Shown here in pieces: positions 6,031 through 12,779 of a DNA stretch of 13,735 nt. A program made the translations under genes and the position numbers. The stretch spans positions 1 to 13,735 of the forward strand of contig CAZPQQ010000082.1 in NCBI GenBank assembly GCA_964588665.1. The letters are read 5' to 3'. Origin of the DNA: UBA2160 sp964588665 (GTDB taxonomy: Bacteria; Chloroflexota; Dehalococcoidia; Lucifugimonadales; UBA1123). Every line of letters starts with the position of its first letter. Within the stretch, counting starts at the first letter, position 1. The notes beneath the pieces were generated by a model that saw only the letters and a list, made by a program, of their open reading frames with translations, was not told the origin of the DNA and searched no databases.

Positions 6031-7068
6031 TCAATCGGCGTGCGCCTCGTGCCACTCGACTACGGCCTCCGGAATGGCGATCAAGTTCTCAAGCTTGGTG
6101 GCCAGCGGGATCGCGCATTCCGGGGCGATCATCTGAACTCCCGCGTCCAAGCACTTGAAGACCTCCTGCCTGACCTCCTCCGGTCCACGGCTGTAGAGGG
6201 TCGACGGGTTGTTGATATTGCCGACAAGACCGATGTCGCCGGCGACGGCGTCCATCGCCGCCTGCGGGTCGTTTCTCGAGTCGAAGTGGAAGTACGCCAT
6301 GCCCGTCTGTGCGATGTACGGCATCCGGTCCAGCGTCGCGCCGCAGATGTGCAGGATCAGCGGCGTGTCCAGTCGTTCGGCCATCTCGGTGTGGATGTCC
6401 TGGAGGAAGCGCTTGTAGTACTCGCCGCTCACCAGGTCGCCGGTGGCGTGGTCGGGGAACGTCAGCGCGTCCGCGCCGGCCGCGATCTGAGCTTCCCCGA
6501 ACAGAACCGAGACCTCCTTGAGCTTGTGCATGATCCTCATGACCTCATCCGGCTGGTCGACCGTCATGAGCAGGAAGTTCTCGACGCCGAATAGATGATA
6601 CGCGAGCGTCCAAGGCCCCATCGTCTTGCCGATGATCGCGACCTCGGCGCCCAGCTCACGGCGCAGGATTTCGATCGAGCGGGTTATCGTGATCAAGTCC
6701 GGGTGCTCGAGGAACCCCGACGGGATTCGGACGTCCCGAGAATCCTTCCAAATCGGCTGGTGCATCCGCACGGTGGGCCAATTGTCCTTCTCCTCCCACT
6801 GCATGTCGCATCCGAGGGCCGAAGACTCCTGGATGATCGAGAAGTACGGTGAGACCGCGTCGAATCCGAGCTCGTAGTAGCCAGTAGCGGCAAGGCGAGC
6901 GGCCAGATCGGGATCGCGGCATGCGTCGGGGAAAGGCGCATCGACCAGGTCCATCAACTCGACGGTCGAAATGTTGGTCGGGCATGCGACCGGCGTCCGG
7001 TCCACCGGCTGACGATCAAGCGCCGCCAGCACACGTTCGCGGGGGGTCATGGCATCAACGAAGGTCAC
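6031..7068 (-). CDS. UroD-fold corrinoid methyltransferase (MtaA/MtbA/CmuA-like)
   Basis: A 345-aa uroporphyrinogen-decarboxylase-superfamily protein. It opens with TPRERVLAALDRQPVDRTP, the usual family start, and continues with GKTMGPWTLAYHLFGVENFL and a TIM-barrel pattern. The zinc ligand set of methylcobamide:thiol methyltransferases is present: H240-I-C242-G and C318 in APECAIP. This favours methyl transfer between a corrinoid protein and a thiol or pterin acceptor over true uroporphyrinogen decarboxylation. The start is GTG, with AGGAGG overlapping the stop codon of the upstream gene and suggesting translational coupling; an ATG at 7050 lacks a ribosome site. It is followed after 219 bp by the corrinoid carrier gene, its likely partner. 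Direction of transfer and final acceptor are unknown. Confidence 0.88.
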   Translation of the reverse strand: MTFVDAMTPRERVLAALDRQPVDRTPVACPTNISTVELMDLVDAPFPDACRDPDLAARLAATGYYELGFDAVSPYFSIIQESSALGCDMQWEEKDNWPTVRMHQPIWKDSRDVRIPSGFLEHPDLITITRSIEILRRELGAEVAIIGKTMGPWTLAYHLFGVENFLLMTVDQPDEVMRIMHKLKEVSVLFGEAQIAAGADALTFPDHATGDLVSGEYYKRFLQDIHTEMAERLDTPLILHICGATLDRMPYIAQTGMAYFHFDSRNDPQAAMDAVAGDIGLVGNINNPSTLYSRGPEEVRQEVFKCLDAGVQMIAPECAIPLATKLENLIAIPEAVVEWHEAHAD

Positions 7069-7077
7069 GATCTCCTC

Positions 7078-7749
7078 CTACGTCAGTGTGAAGCCCAGGG
7101 TGCCGGTGGTCATCTGGCCGCGCAGGGCATCCGCCTCCGCCGAGCTCTCGACCGCGCTGACGTTCCGCGAGTAGGGCAGCAGCAGCCGCACCAGATCGTC
7201 GTGGCGCTGACCGCAGGCGAATGCGACCTCCGTGTCGCCGACCTTCTCCATCTCGCCATAGCGTACGAACCCGGCCACAACCATGCGCAGACGGACCGCT
7301 GGATTCCGAGCCTCGCCGTCGCCGTCGACCCGGTAGACCCATCGGCCGTCCGTTTCGGCGCCGGTGACGCGCAACACCAGGTTTGACTTCGAGTCCTTGA
7401 TGCTCATGTCTCCTGTCGGGTGAGCGTAGTCAGGGCTTCGACGGACCGTCTGGGCCAGCAGAAACTTCAGCGGCCTGACATGGAGGGCGCCGCACTGGAA
7501 CGTAAACTGGTCATCCGCGCCTTCCACGGCCGATACGCCGCCGAGCTTGACCATCTGGTCGCGAATTGCGCGCATCCGATCGGGCGCGCCCGCCGCATTA
7601 CTGAAGGTCCATACCGTGCAGACGCCGTCGTTCACGTATAGGCCAACGGAGATGTTGCTGAAGTGGGAGTCCATCGGAACGAGCTCTAGGCAGCTACCGA
7701 GGTTGCGCAGGGCTTGCGCGACGCCGCCGCGCCCGGTTTTCTGTCGCAT
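7078..7749 (-). CDS. Conserved-looking hypothetical protein within the methyltransferase cluster
   Basis: A 223-aa soluble protein that I do not recognise. It has an alpha/beta composition with a central strand-rich part (DGVCTVWTFS, DQFTFQCGALHVRPLKF, NLVLRVTG, RWVYRVDGDG), four cysteines (20, 44, 86, 179), and no signal peptide or membrane segment. The ATG at 7749 has GCGAGG 9 bp upstream. An in-frame GTG at 7758 overlaps the stop of the preceding gene (GTGA) but has no spaced ribosome site. The reading frame stays open upstream to 8535 but there runs out of frame through the homocysteine methyltransferase gene, so that part is a shadow. It lies 5 bp after one methyltransferase gene and 9 bp before another, so it almost surely works with them. 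Confidence 0.78.
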   Translation of the reverse strand: MRQKTGRGGVAQALRNLGSCLELVPMDSHFSNISVGLYVNDGVCTVWTFSNAAGAPDRMRAIRDQMVKLGGVSAVEGADDQFTFQCGALHVRPLKFLLAQTVRRSPDYAHPTGDMSIKDSKSNLVLRVTGAETDGRWVYRVDGDGEARNPAVRLRMVVAGFVRYGEMEKVGDTEVAFACGQRHDDLVRLLLPYSRNVSAVESSAEADALRGQMTTGTLGFTLT

Positions 7750-7754
7750 CGTGC

Positions 7755-8660
7755 TCACCCTCGCAGGGTCTTCGACAGAGCTCGTATGTGATCGGGTTCG
7801 GTCCCGCAGCACCCTCCGAGGATGTTGATGCCCACGCCTGCCATCGTCTTGTATCGCTCGGCCATGAATTCCGGCGACTCGTTGTAGACGACCTCGCCCT
7901 TCACGAGCACGGGCATGCCCGCGTTCGACTGGATCAGCATGAGGCCGTCGTCGACGGCGCGCATCTGGCGGGCGAGGTCGACCATCAGGTCGATGCCGTT
8001 GCCGCAGTTCGCGCCAATGACGTCGGCGCCTGCCTCGCGGAGACCCTCGACCGCCCGTTCGGGGGTGACGCCCATCATGGTGAAGAACCCTCGCGGGCCC
8101 ATGTCGAACACCATCGTCGCCATGGCGGGCAGGTCGGTGTGCTCTTTGATCGCCTTGACGCCCAGCACGACCTCTTCCAATGCCATCTGAGTTTCGATCA
8201 GGATGGCGTCGGCGCCGCCCTCGGCCAGGGCTGTCGCCTGCGCCGCGAGAGCGTCGTACATCTCGGATTCGCTCACCTCGCCCAGCGGTTCGATGAACTC
8301 GCCGGTCGGGCCGATCGAGCCGACCACGTAGCGTCCTTCGGGGGCTTCGGCCTTCGCGTGTTCGGCGGCGAGGCGGTTGAACTCGTGCACACGGTCGCCG
8401 TGGCCGTACTTCTTCAGCATGAAGCGGGACCCGCCGAACGAGTTGGTGAGCACCATGTCCGAGCCCGCCTCGAAGTATGCCCTGGCCATGCCACGCACCA
8501 CCTCGGGGTGGCTGACGTTGAACTCCTCGGGGCATCCGCCAGGCTCGAGGCCGTGAGTCTGGAGATACGTGCCTGTCGCCCCGTCAGCGATGAGCAAGTC
8601 GCCGGCTGCGAGCCGATCCAGAAGCGTCGGAATCCCTGTCTTCGCTTTGCTGGCGCTCAT
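7755..8660 (-). CDS. Homocysteine S-methyltransferase family protein
   Basis: A 301-aa (beta/alpha)8 zinc methyltransferase of the BHMT/MetH N-terminal/MmuM family, which methylates homocysteine or a related thiol. Characteristic parts are LLIADGATGTYLQ (about 22-34), MVLTNSFGGSRF (69-80), GSIGPTGEFIEPLG, and the zinc cysteines C219 in GANCG and C284-C285 in GGCCGT. The length fits the single-domain members; the folate- and cobalamin-binding domains of full MetH are absent. A strong AAGGAGG ribosome site precedes the ATG. Next to a separate corrinoid protein, it could take methyl groups from methyl-corrinoid to make methionine. A methyl-donor-specific role (betaine, S-methylmethionine) is an alternative. 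Confidence 0.92.
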   Translation of the reverse strand: MSASKAKTGIPTLLDRLAAGDLLIADGATGTYLQTHGLEPGGCPEEFNVSHPEVVRGMARAYFEAGSDMVLTNSFGGSRFMLKKYGHGDRVHEFNRLAAEHAKAEAPEGRYVVGSIGPTGEFIEPLGEVSESEMYDALAAQATALAEGGADAILIETQMALEEVVLGVKAIKEHTDLPAMATMVFDMGPRGFFTMMGVTPERAVEGLREAGADVIGANCGNGIDLMVDLARQMRAVDDGLMLIQSNAGMPVLVKGEVVYNESPEFMAERYKTMAGVGINILGGCCGTEPDHIRALSKTLRG

Positions 8661-8732
8661 TGAGCTGCCTCCTTGTATAACGACGTTCCCGACAGGTCTA
8701 CCGCGGACGCGCGCCCGGTCGTGTCATGGGTT

Positions 8733-8747
8733 CGATCTTCGAGATCG
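8733..8747 (-). other. Stem-loop directly after the virulence-factor-family gene
   Basis: CGATCT-N3-AGATCG forms a perfect 6-bp stem with a 3-nt loop that abuts the stop codon at 8748-8750. There is no T run, so it is a poor intrinsic terminator. It may mark transcript processing or attenuation inside the cluster. Confidence 0.35.
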
Positions 8748-9089
8748 CTAGCCAGAGAGCCAGTGGTCGACCGCGCCAGGAGTTGGGTTTCGTTGGTTCG
8801 AGTCATGGAGGTTCTTCACCCTCGACACGAAATCGGCGGGAAAGTTCTGGTTCAGCCTTTCGGCCAAGGCATCGGCGGCCGGTCGGGCCGTTCCATCCAC
8901 ATCGGTGAACTGACCCCACTCCCATCCCGTCAGGTAGTCGTCGCTCCCTGCGCTGCCGTCGAACATCGAGATGGAGTCGACGCCCTGTTGGAACCGGTCT
9001 TCGAGCTGCGCGGATACGACGCCGTCCTCGTCCTCGGCCTGGACCTGAACGGGTATCTCTTTCCAGTACATGATGCGCACTCTGGCCAC
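8748..9089 (-). CDS. 'Virulence factor' family small protein (Pfam Virulence_fact-like)
   Basis: A 113-aa protein beginning MARVRIMYWKEIPVQVQAED, with LEDRFQQGVDSISMFDG and DDYLTGWEWG. This matches my memory of the small family named 'virulence factor' (IxxYWRDIPAQV start, DRF...ID...M, DxYLxxW). The name is historical, and such genes are often found beside folate, corrinoid and methyltransferase genes in bacteria without pathogenic lifestyles. Biochemical function is not known. The GTG start has GGAG 8 bp upstream and a TATAAT about 40 bp further up, making this the first gene of the cluster. It is separated from the homocysteine methyltransferase gene by 87 bp holding a small stem-loop. The family call is recognised by pattern, not by search. 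Confidence 0.72.
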   Translation of the reverse strand: MARVRIMYWKEIPVQVQAEDEDGVVSAQLEDRFQQGVDSISMFDGSAGSDDYLTGWEWGQFTDVDGTARPAADALAERLNQNFPADFVSRVKNLHDSNQRNPTPGAVDHWLSG

Positions 9090-9130
9090 GCGACACGCTC
9101 CGATAAGGGCATCTAGCCGAACTCCCGATT

Positions 9131-9136
9131 ATTATA
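9131..9136 (-). promoter_or_regulatory. -10 box (TATAAT) of the corrinoid methyltransferase cluster
   Basis: Read on the minus strand, TATAAT is a perfect -10 hexamer 41 bp upstream of the first GTG of the cluster. No convincing -35 lies 16-18 bp upstream. The plus strand reads TATTAT at 9130-9135, so the same AT-rich point could also serve the divergent hydrolase gene. Confidence 0.45.
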
Positions 9137-9241
9137 GCGCACGGAGGTTTGGGCGCGATGTTATGCCGGGGGCGCTTGCCGTGGTCGCCCAGGTGTGGTT
9201 GACTGCGTATCGACACGACGCCGACACACGAGGAGAGGACG

Positions 9242-10102
9242 ATGCCAAGGGCAGATGTAAACGGGATCGGCATCCACTACGAGGATCACGGCCAGGGTTA
9301 CCCGCTGATCTGGAGCCACGAGTTCGCTGGGGACCACCGGTCGTGGGAGGCCCAGGTCAGGTTCTTCTCTAGGCGATACAGGGTCATCACCTATGACGCG
9401 CGAGGGTATCCGCCGTCGGACGTGCCGACCGAACCCGACGCGTACACCCAGGAGCAATCGGTCTCCGACCTCCGGGGGCTCATGGAGTACTTGGGGATCG
9501 AGAAGGCGCATGTCGGCGGCTTGTCGATGGGCGGCGCCATTGCACTGAATTTCGGGCTGACGCACCCCGACATGGCGCGGTCGCTGATCGTCGCGGGCGC
9601 CGGTTCGGGGTCGGTCGACCCCGAGGTGTTCCGCGAGAGGGTGAATTTCATGGCGGAACGGCTGCGCGAAGGCGGGATGGCGGCGATGGACGACTACACC
9701 AACGGCCCGGCCAGGGTGCAGCTTCTGCGCAAGGACCCTAAGGGCTACGCGGAGTTTCGATCCCAGTTCCTCGAACACTCCAACATCGGGTCAGCCAACA
9801 CCTTCGCAGGCGTGCAGGGCCGCAGGCCGCCAATATTCGATCTCGAGGACAGGCTCCGCGAGCTGACCGTCCCGACGCTGATCATGGCCGGCGACGAGGA
9901 CGACCCCTGCATCGAACCGTCGATTTTCATGAAGCGCATGATCCCGAACTCCGGACTGGTCGTGGTCCCGCAGTCGGGGCATCCGATCAACCTCGAAGAG
10001 CCCGACCTGTTCAACCGGTCAGTGCTCGACTTCTTGACTGCCGTCGAATCGGGGGCGTGGGCGACTCGGGATCACGGGCGACAGGCGGGGTCGTTGGTGT
10101 GA
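9242..10102 (+). CDS. Alpha/beta-fold hydrolase
   Basis: A 286-aa soluble hydrolase of the alpha/beta superfamily. The nucleophile elbow is VGGLSMGG (Ser95), the acid is probably in AGDEDDP (Asp220/221), and the base is His247 in SGHPINLEEP. The oxyanion-hole strand reads IWSHEFAGDHRSW, with Glu where HG is usual. The cap region (about 125-195) is helical and short. No signal peptide is seen, so it should act in the cytoplasm on an ester, lactone or C-C bond; the substrate is unknown. The start is well supported by GAGGAGAGG 2-10 bp upstream. It is divergent from the methyltransferase cluster and is followed after 62 bp by an amidase, with which it probably forms an operon. Confidence 0.92.
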   Translation: MPRADVNGIGIHYEDHGQGYPLIWSHEFAGDHRSWEAQVRFFSRRYRVITYDARGYPPSDVPTEPDAYTQEQSVSDLRGLMEYLGIEKAHVGGLSMGGAIALNFGLTHPDMARSLIVAGAGSGSVDPEVFRERVNFMAERLREGGMAAMDDYTNGPARVQLLRKDPKGYAEFRSQFLEHSNIGSANTFAGVQGRRPPIFDLEDRLRELTVPTLIMAGDEDDPCIEPSIFMKRMIPNSGLVVVPQSGHPINLEEPDLFNRSVLDFLTAVESGAWATRDHGRQAGSLV

Positions 10103-10115
10103 GGCAGGAACGAGA

Positions 10116-10151
10116 GACCGAAGGGACGGAAAGGACCGAAGGAGTCACAGG
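10116..10151 (+). repeat. Degenerate 9-bp purine-rich tandem repeat upstream of the amidase
   Basis: GACCGAAGG, GACGGAAAG, GACCGAAGG and AGTCACAGG follow each other with a 9-bp period between the hydrolase stop and the amidase ATG. The first and third units are identical. The tract holds several Shine-Dalgarno-like motifs. It would be translated only if the amidase began at the overlapping GTG at 10099. Confidence 0.5.
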
Positions 10152-10164
10152 AGCGACGAACAAT

Positions 10165-11583
10165 ATGGCGAGCACGGACCTATGCTTCCAGACAGCCACC
10201 GAACTCGCACGAGCGATCAGGGACCGAGACATCTCCGCGCGGGAGGTCATGGAGGCGCATCTCGCCCAGATCGATCGCGTGAATCCGAAGGTGAATGCCG
10301 TCGTGACTCTGCTGCCCGAGCTCGCGATGGAGGGCGCCGCCGCGGCCGATGACACGATCGCGCGCGGTGACGAACTCGGTCCGCTGCACGGCCTGCCCAT
10401 CGCTCACAAGGACCTGGTCGCGACGAAAGGCATCCGCACGACCATGGGCTCGCTGGTCTTCAAAGACAACGTGCCCGACCACGACGCGTTGATCGTCGAG
10501 CGGTTAAAGGCCGCGGGCGCCATCACCATCGGCAAGACGAACACTCCGGAGTTCGGCGCGGGCTCGCAGACGTTCAACGAGGTGTTCGGCGAGACTCTGA
10601 ATCCGTATGACACGACCAAGACTTGCGGCGGCAGCAGCGGCGGGGCGGCGGTGGCGCTTGCCTGCGGAATGATTCCGATTGCCGACGGCAGCGACACTGG
10701 CGGCTCTCTGCGCAACCCGGCCAACTTCTGCAACGTCGTCGGATTTCGACCGTCGCCGGGCAGGGTCCCCGCGTGGCCGAGCAAGGTGAGCTGGAGTCCC
10801 ACGTCGACGCAGGGCCCGATGGCTCGCACGGTCCAGGACGCCGCACTGATGCTGAGCGCCATCGCGGGTCCCGATCTTCGCTCGCCCATGTCGATAGCCG
10901 AGTCCGGCAGCCGGTTCGCAAATCCGCTCGAACGCGATTTCAGCGGCGTTCGCATCGCGTGGGGCCGCGACTTCGGCGGCCTGCCCATCGACGCTCGCAC
11001 AACGGCGGTCATCGACTCGCAACGGGCGGCCTTCGATTCGCTCGGCTGCGTTACTGAAGATGCCGAGCCCGATTTCACCGACGCTGACGAGGTGTTCAAG
11101 ATCTGGCGAGGTTGGGGTCGAGAGATCGGCAGCGGAGAGCTTCTGAAGACGCATCGCGACATGCTCAAGGACACGCTGGTGTGGGACATCGAGCAGGGCG
11201 TCAACCTCAGCGGGCCCCAGGTCGGATGGGCGGAGGCGAAGCGCACCGAGATCTTCGATCGCGTCCATACCTTCATGGAGACCTACGAGTTCATGGTCTT
11301 CCCGGTCAGCCAGGTCCCGCCGTTCCCAATCGAGCAGCGGTACGTCACCGAGATCAACGGCGTCGAGATGGACACGTTCATCGACTGGATGAAGTCCTGT
11401 TACTACATCACCGTAACCGGCCACCCCGCCATCTCGGTCCCGTGCGGTTTCACGCCCGAGGGCCTGCCGGTCGGCGTCCAGATCGTCGGCCGATACCAGG
11501 ACGACTTCGGCGTCCTCCAGCTAGCGCACGCCTTTGAGGAGGCCACCGGCTTCTGGACGACAAGGCCGGCGGTGGTAGGGTAG
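10165..11583 (+). CDS. Amidase (amidase signature family)
   Basis: A 472-aa amidase-signature enzyme that hydrolyses a carboxamide to acid and ammonia or amine. The full Ser-cisSer-Lys triad is present with family spacing: Lys82 in LPIAHKDL, Ser157 in CGGSSGG and Ser181 in SDTGGSLRNP (75 and 24 residues apart). It begins like its family (LCFQTATELARAIRDRDISAREVMEAHL) and ends with GLPVGVQIVGRYQDD, also typical. The chosen ATG has CAGGAG about 11 bp upstream. A GTG at 10099 overlapping the hydrolase stop (GTGA) would add 22 low-complexity residues and is less likely. It is probably co-transcribed with the hydrolase. Length and the lack of partner GatB/GatC genes speak against a GatA role. Confidence 0.94.
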   Translation: MASTDLCFQTATELARAIRDRDISAREVMEAHLAQIDRVNPKVNAVVTLLPELAMEGAAAADDTIARGDELGPLHGLPIAHKDLVATKGIRTTMGSLVFKDNVPDHDALIVERLKAAGAITIGKTNTPEFGAGSQTFNEVFGETLNPYDTTKTCGGSSGGAAVALACGMIPIADGSDTGGSLRNPANFCNVVGFRPSPGRVPAWPSKVSWSPTSTQGPMARTVQDAALMLSAIAGPDLRSPMSIAESGSRFANPLERDFSGVRIAWGRDFGGLPIDARTTAVIDSQRAAFDSLGCVTEDAEPDFTDADEVFKIWRGWGREIGSGELLKTHRDMLKDTLVWDIEQGVNLSGPQVGWAEAKRTEIFDRVHTFMETYEFMVFPVSQVPPFPIEQRYVTEINGVEMDTFIDWMKSCYYITVTGHPAISVPCGFTPEGLPVGVQIVGRYQDDFGVLQLAHAFEEATGFWTTRPAVVG

Positions 11584-11594
11584 GCGCCGCCGCA

Positions 11595-12395
11595 TTAGCC
11601 GCGGAGGATGACGCCGCCGTCTACGTGGATGCACTGGCCGGTTATGTTGCGGGCATCTTCCGATGCAAGGAACGCGGCTGATTTGCCGATGTCCTCGGGT
11701 GTCTGGGGACGGCCCAACGGCATGATCGGGTCGTACCGGTCGTGGAACAGGTCCTCGATGTCTCGCTCGGCGAGCGCCGGGTCCGCAGCCTGCCTGGCGC
11801 GAGCTCCGGCCTGCTGGAAGCGAGTCCACACGGCGCCTGGACAGATGGCGTTGACGTTGATGTTGCTGGTTGCCATCTCGGCGGCCAGGCCGCGCGTGTA
11901 GCGAAGCACGGCGGCTTTGCTGACGGCGTAGGCGCCTCCGCTGCGACGAGCCGAATGGCCTGCCATCGACGCGATGTTGACGATCTTGCCGTAGCGTCGC
12001 TCTTGCATGTGGGGAAGCGCGGTTTCGCAGCACCGCACGACGCCTCGGACGTTGATCTCGTACGTCGCGTCCCAGTCCGCGTCCCGATTTTCGCCCGCTG
12101 ACCGGTCCCCAGCCGACGCCACGCCGGCGTTGTTTACCAGGATGTCCAGCGCGCCCCACTCGGCGATGACGCGCTGAATCGTCTCGTCCACCGAGTTCGG
12201 GCTTGTGACGTCCAGGCGGATGCTCAACGTCGGGACGCCTGAGATGAGAGCCGCTGTCTCATCCGCCCACTCCTGGTTCAGGTCGGTGACCGCAACCGAT
12301 GCGCCCTGCTCCGCCAGCACCGTCGCGATGCCTCGCCCGATGCCCGATCCCGCGCCTGTGACCAGGGCTGTCATGCCTCGAAGGTCTCCAATCAT
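11595..12395 (-). CDS. SDR-family NAD(P)-dependent oxidoreductase
   Basis: A 266-aa classical short-chain dehydrogenase/reductase. The cofactor loop is TGAGSGIG (13-20), with Asp38 at the end of the second strand (VTDLN) suggesting NAD over NADP. NNAG lies at 88-91, and the tetrad is Asn115 (INVRG), Ser143 (NIASMAG), Tyr156 and Lys160 (YAVSK). The C-terminal half (ICPGAVWTRF, PLGRPQTPEDIGKSAAFLAS, ITGQCIHVDGG) is fully typical. The ATG has AAGGAAG just upstream. Its stop is only 11 bp from the convergent amidase stop, with no room for a terminator. Substrate is unknown; these enzymes commonly act on alcohols, sugars or 3-oxoacyl compounds. Confidence 0.94.
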   Translation of the reverse strand: MIGDLRGMTALVTGAGSGIGRGIATVLAEQGASVAVTDLNQEWADETAALISGVPTLSIRLDVTSPNSVDETIQRVIAEWGALDILVNNAGVASAGDRSAGENRDADWDATYEINVRGVVRCCETALPHMQERRYGKIVNIASMAGHSARRSGGAYAVSKAAVLRYTRGLAAEMATSNINVNAICPGAVWTRFQQAGARARQAADPALAERDIEDLFHDRYDPIMPLGRPQTPEDIGKSAAFLASEDARNITGQCIHVDGGVILRG

Positions 12396-12607
12396 GTTCG
12401 CTTCCTTTCAGATTTCGTTGCGGGTGATCTGTCCGCCTTTACACCTCTATCTGGATGGCCGATTCATCATGAGTGCTCGCGTCGATTCCCATGGTGTGTA
12501 AAATGTTGAAAGTCGGGGATGGGCCAATAATTAACCGATATCAAGGGGGATACAGGCAAGATGGCAGTATATTTGTTTGAACGCCGAAGTGGAAGTCCGG
12601 TCGAAAC

Positions 12608-12629
12608 GGCCCGGGTAGACAAACGGGCC
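12608..12629. promoter_or_regulatory. Inverted repeat GGCCCG-N10-CGGGCC next to the -35 box
   Basis: Perfect 6-bp arms (12608-12613 and 12624-12629) have centres 16 bp apart. The right arm touches the TTGACA box at 12630. The position suits a regulator site for the hemerythrin genes. GC-rich arms of this length can arise by chance. Confidence 0.3.
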
Positions 12630-12658
12630 TTGACACCGCCTTCCCACCAGAATAGCAT
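12630..12658 (+). promoter_or_regulatory. Sigma70-type promoter for the hemerythrin-like genes
   Basis: A perfect -35 TTGACA (12630-12635), a 17-bp spacer and TAGCAT (12653-12658, four of six matches including the key T, A and last T) give the best promoter in the window. The predicted start near 12665 leaves a leader of about 115 bases before the ATG at 12780. Confidence 0.55.
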
Positions 12659-12779
12659 CAGCCTTACTCGGTGGGCGTAGCGGCGCATGCACCGATCAGA
12701 TCGTTGAGGGCGATCCCTTGGACGTGGGCCGTTCTCGTTTTGTGCATTCATCACAGCGATGTCGGTTGAGAGAGGTTCA

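Larger units (their letters stand above)
12396..12779. other. Regulatory spacer between SDR and hemerythrin genes
   Basis: A divergent 384-bp spacer, AT-richer than its surroundings around 12490-12600. I see the hemerythrin promoter, an inverted repeat beside its -35 box, and one possible 39-codon reading frame (12561-12680). No RNA gene or riboswitch motif is recognised. Confidence 0.6.

Noticed and set aside
6031..7068. True uroporphyrinogen decarboxylase (HemE)
   Set aside because: The His-x-Cys...Cys zinc set and the neighbouring corrinoid gene point to a methyltransferase; no other haem genes are nearby.
7750..8535. Long open minus-strand extension that would make the 223-aa gene a 485-aa protein
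   Set aside because: It overlaps the homocysteine methyltransferase gene in another frame, with Arg/Gly/Pro-rich shadow composition. A good ATG and ribosome site lie at 7749.
10404..11424. Long open antisense frames of about 290-306 codons opposite the amidase
   Set aside because: The plus strand encodes a complete amidase with all catalytic residues; the antisense frames are products of GC-rich codon use and show no family features.
10165..11583. GatA subunit of the tRNA amidotransferase
   Set aside because: No GatB or GatC nearby, and the context is a hydrolase operon; a general amidase is the safer call.
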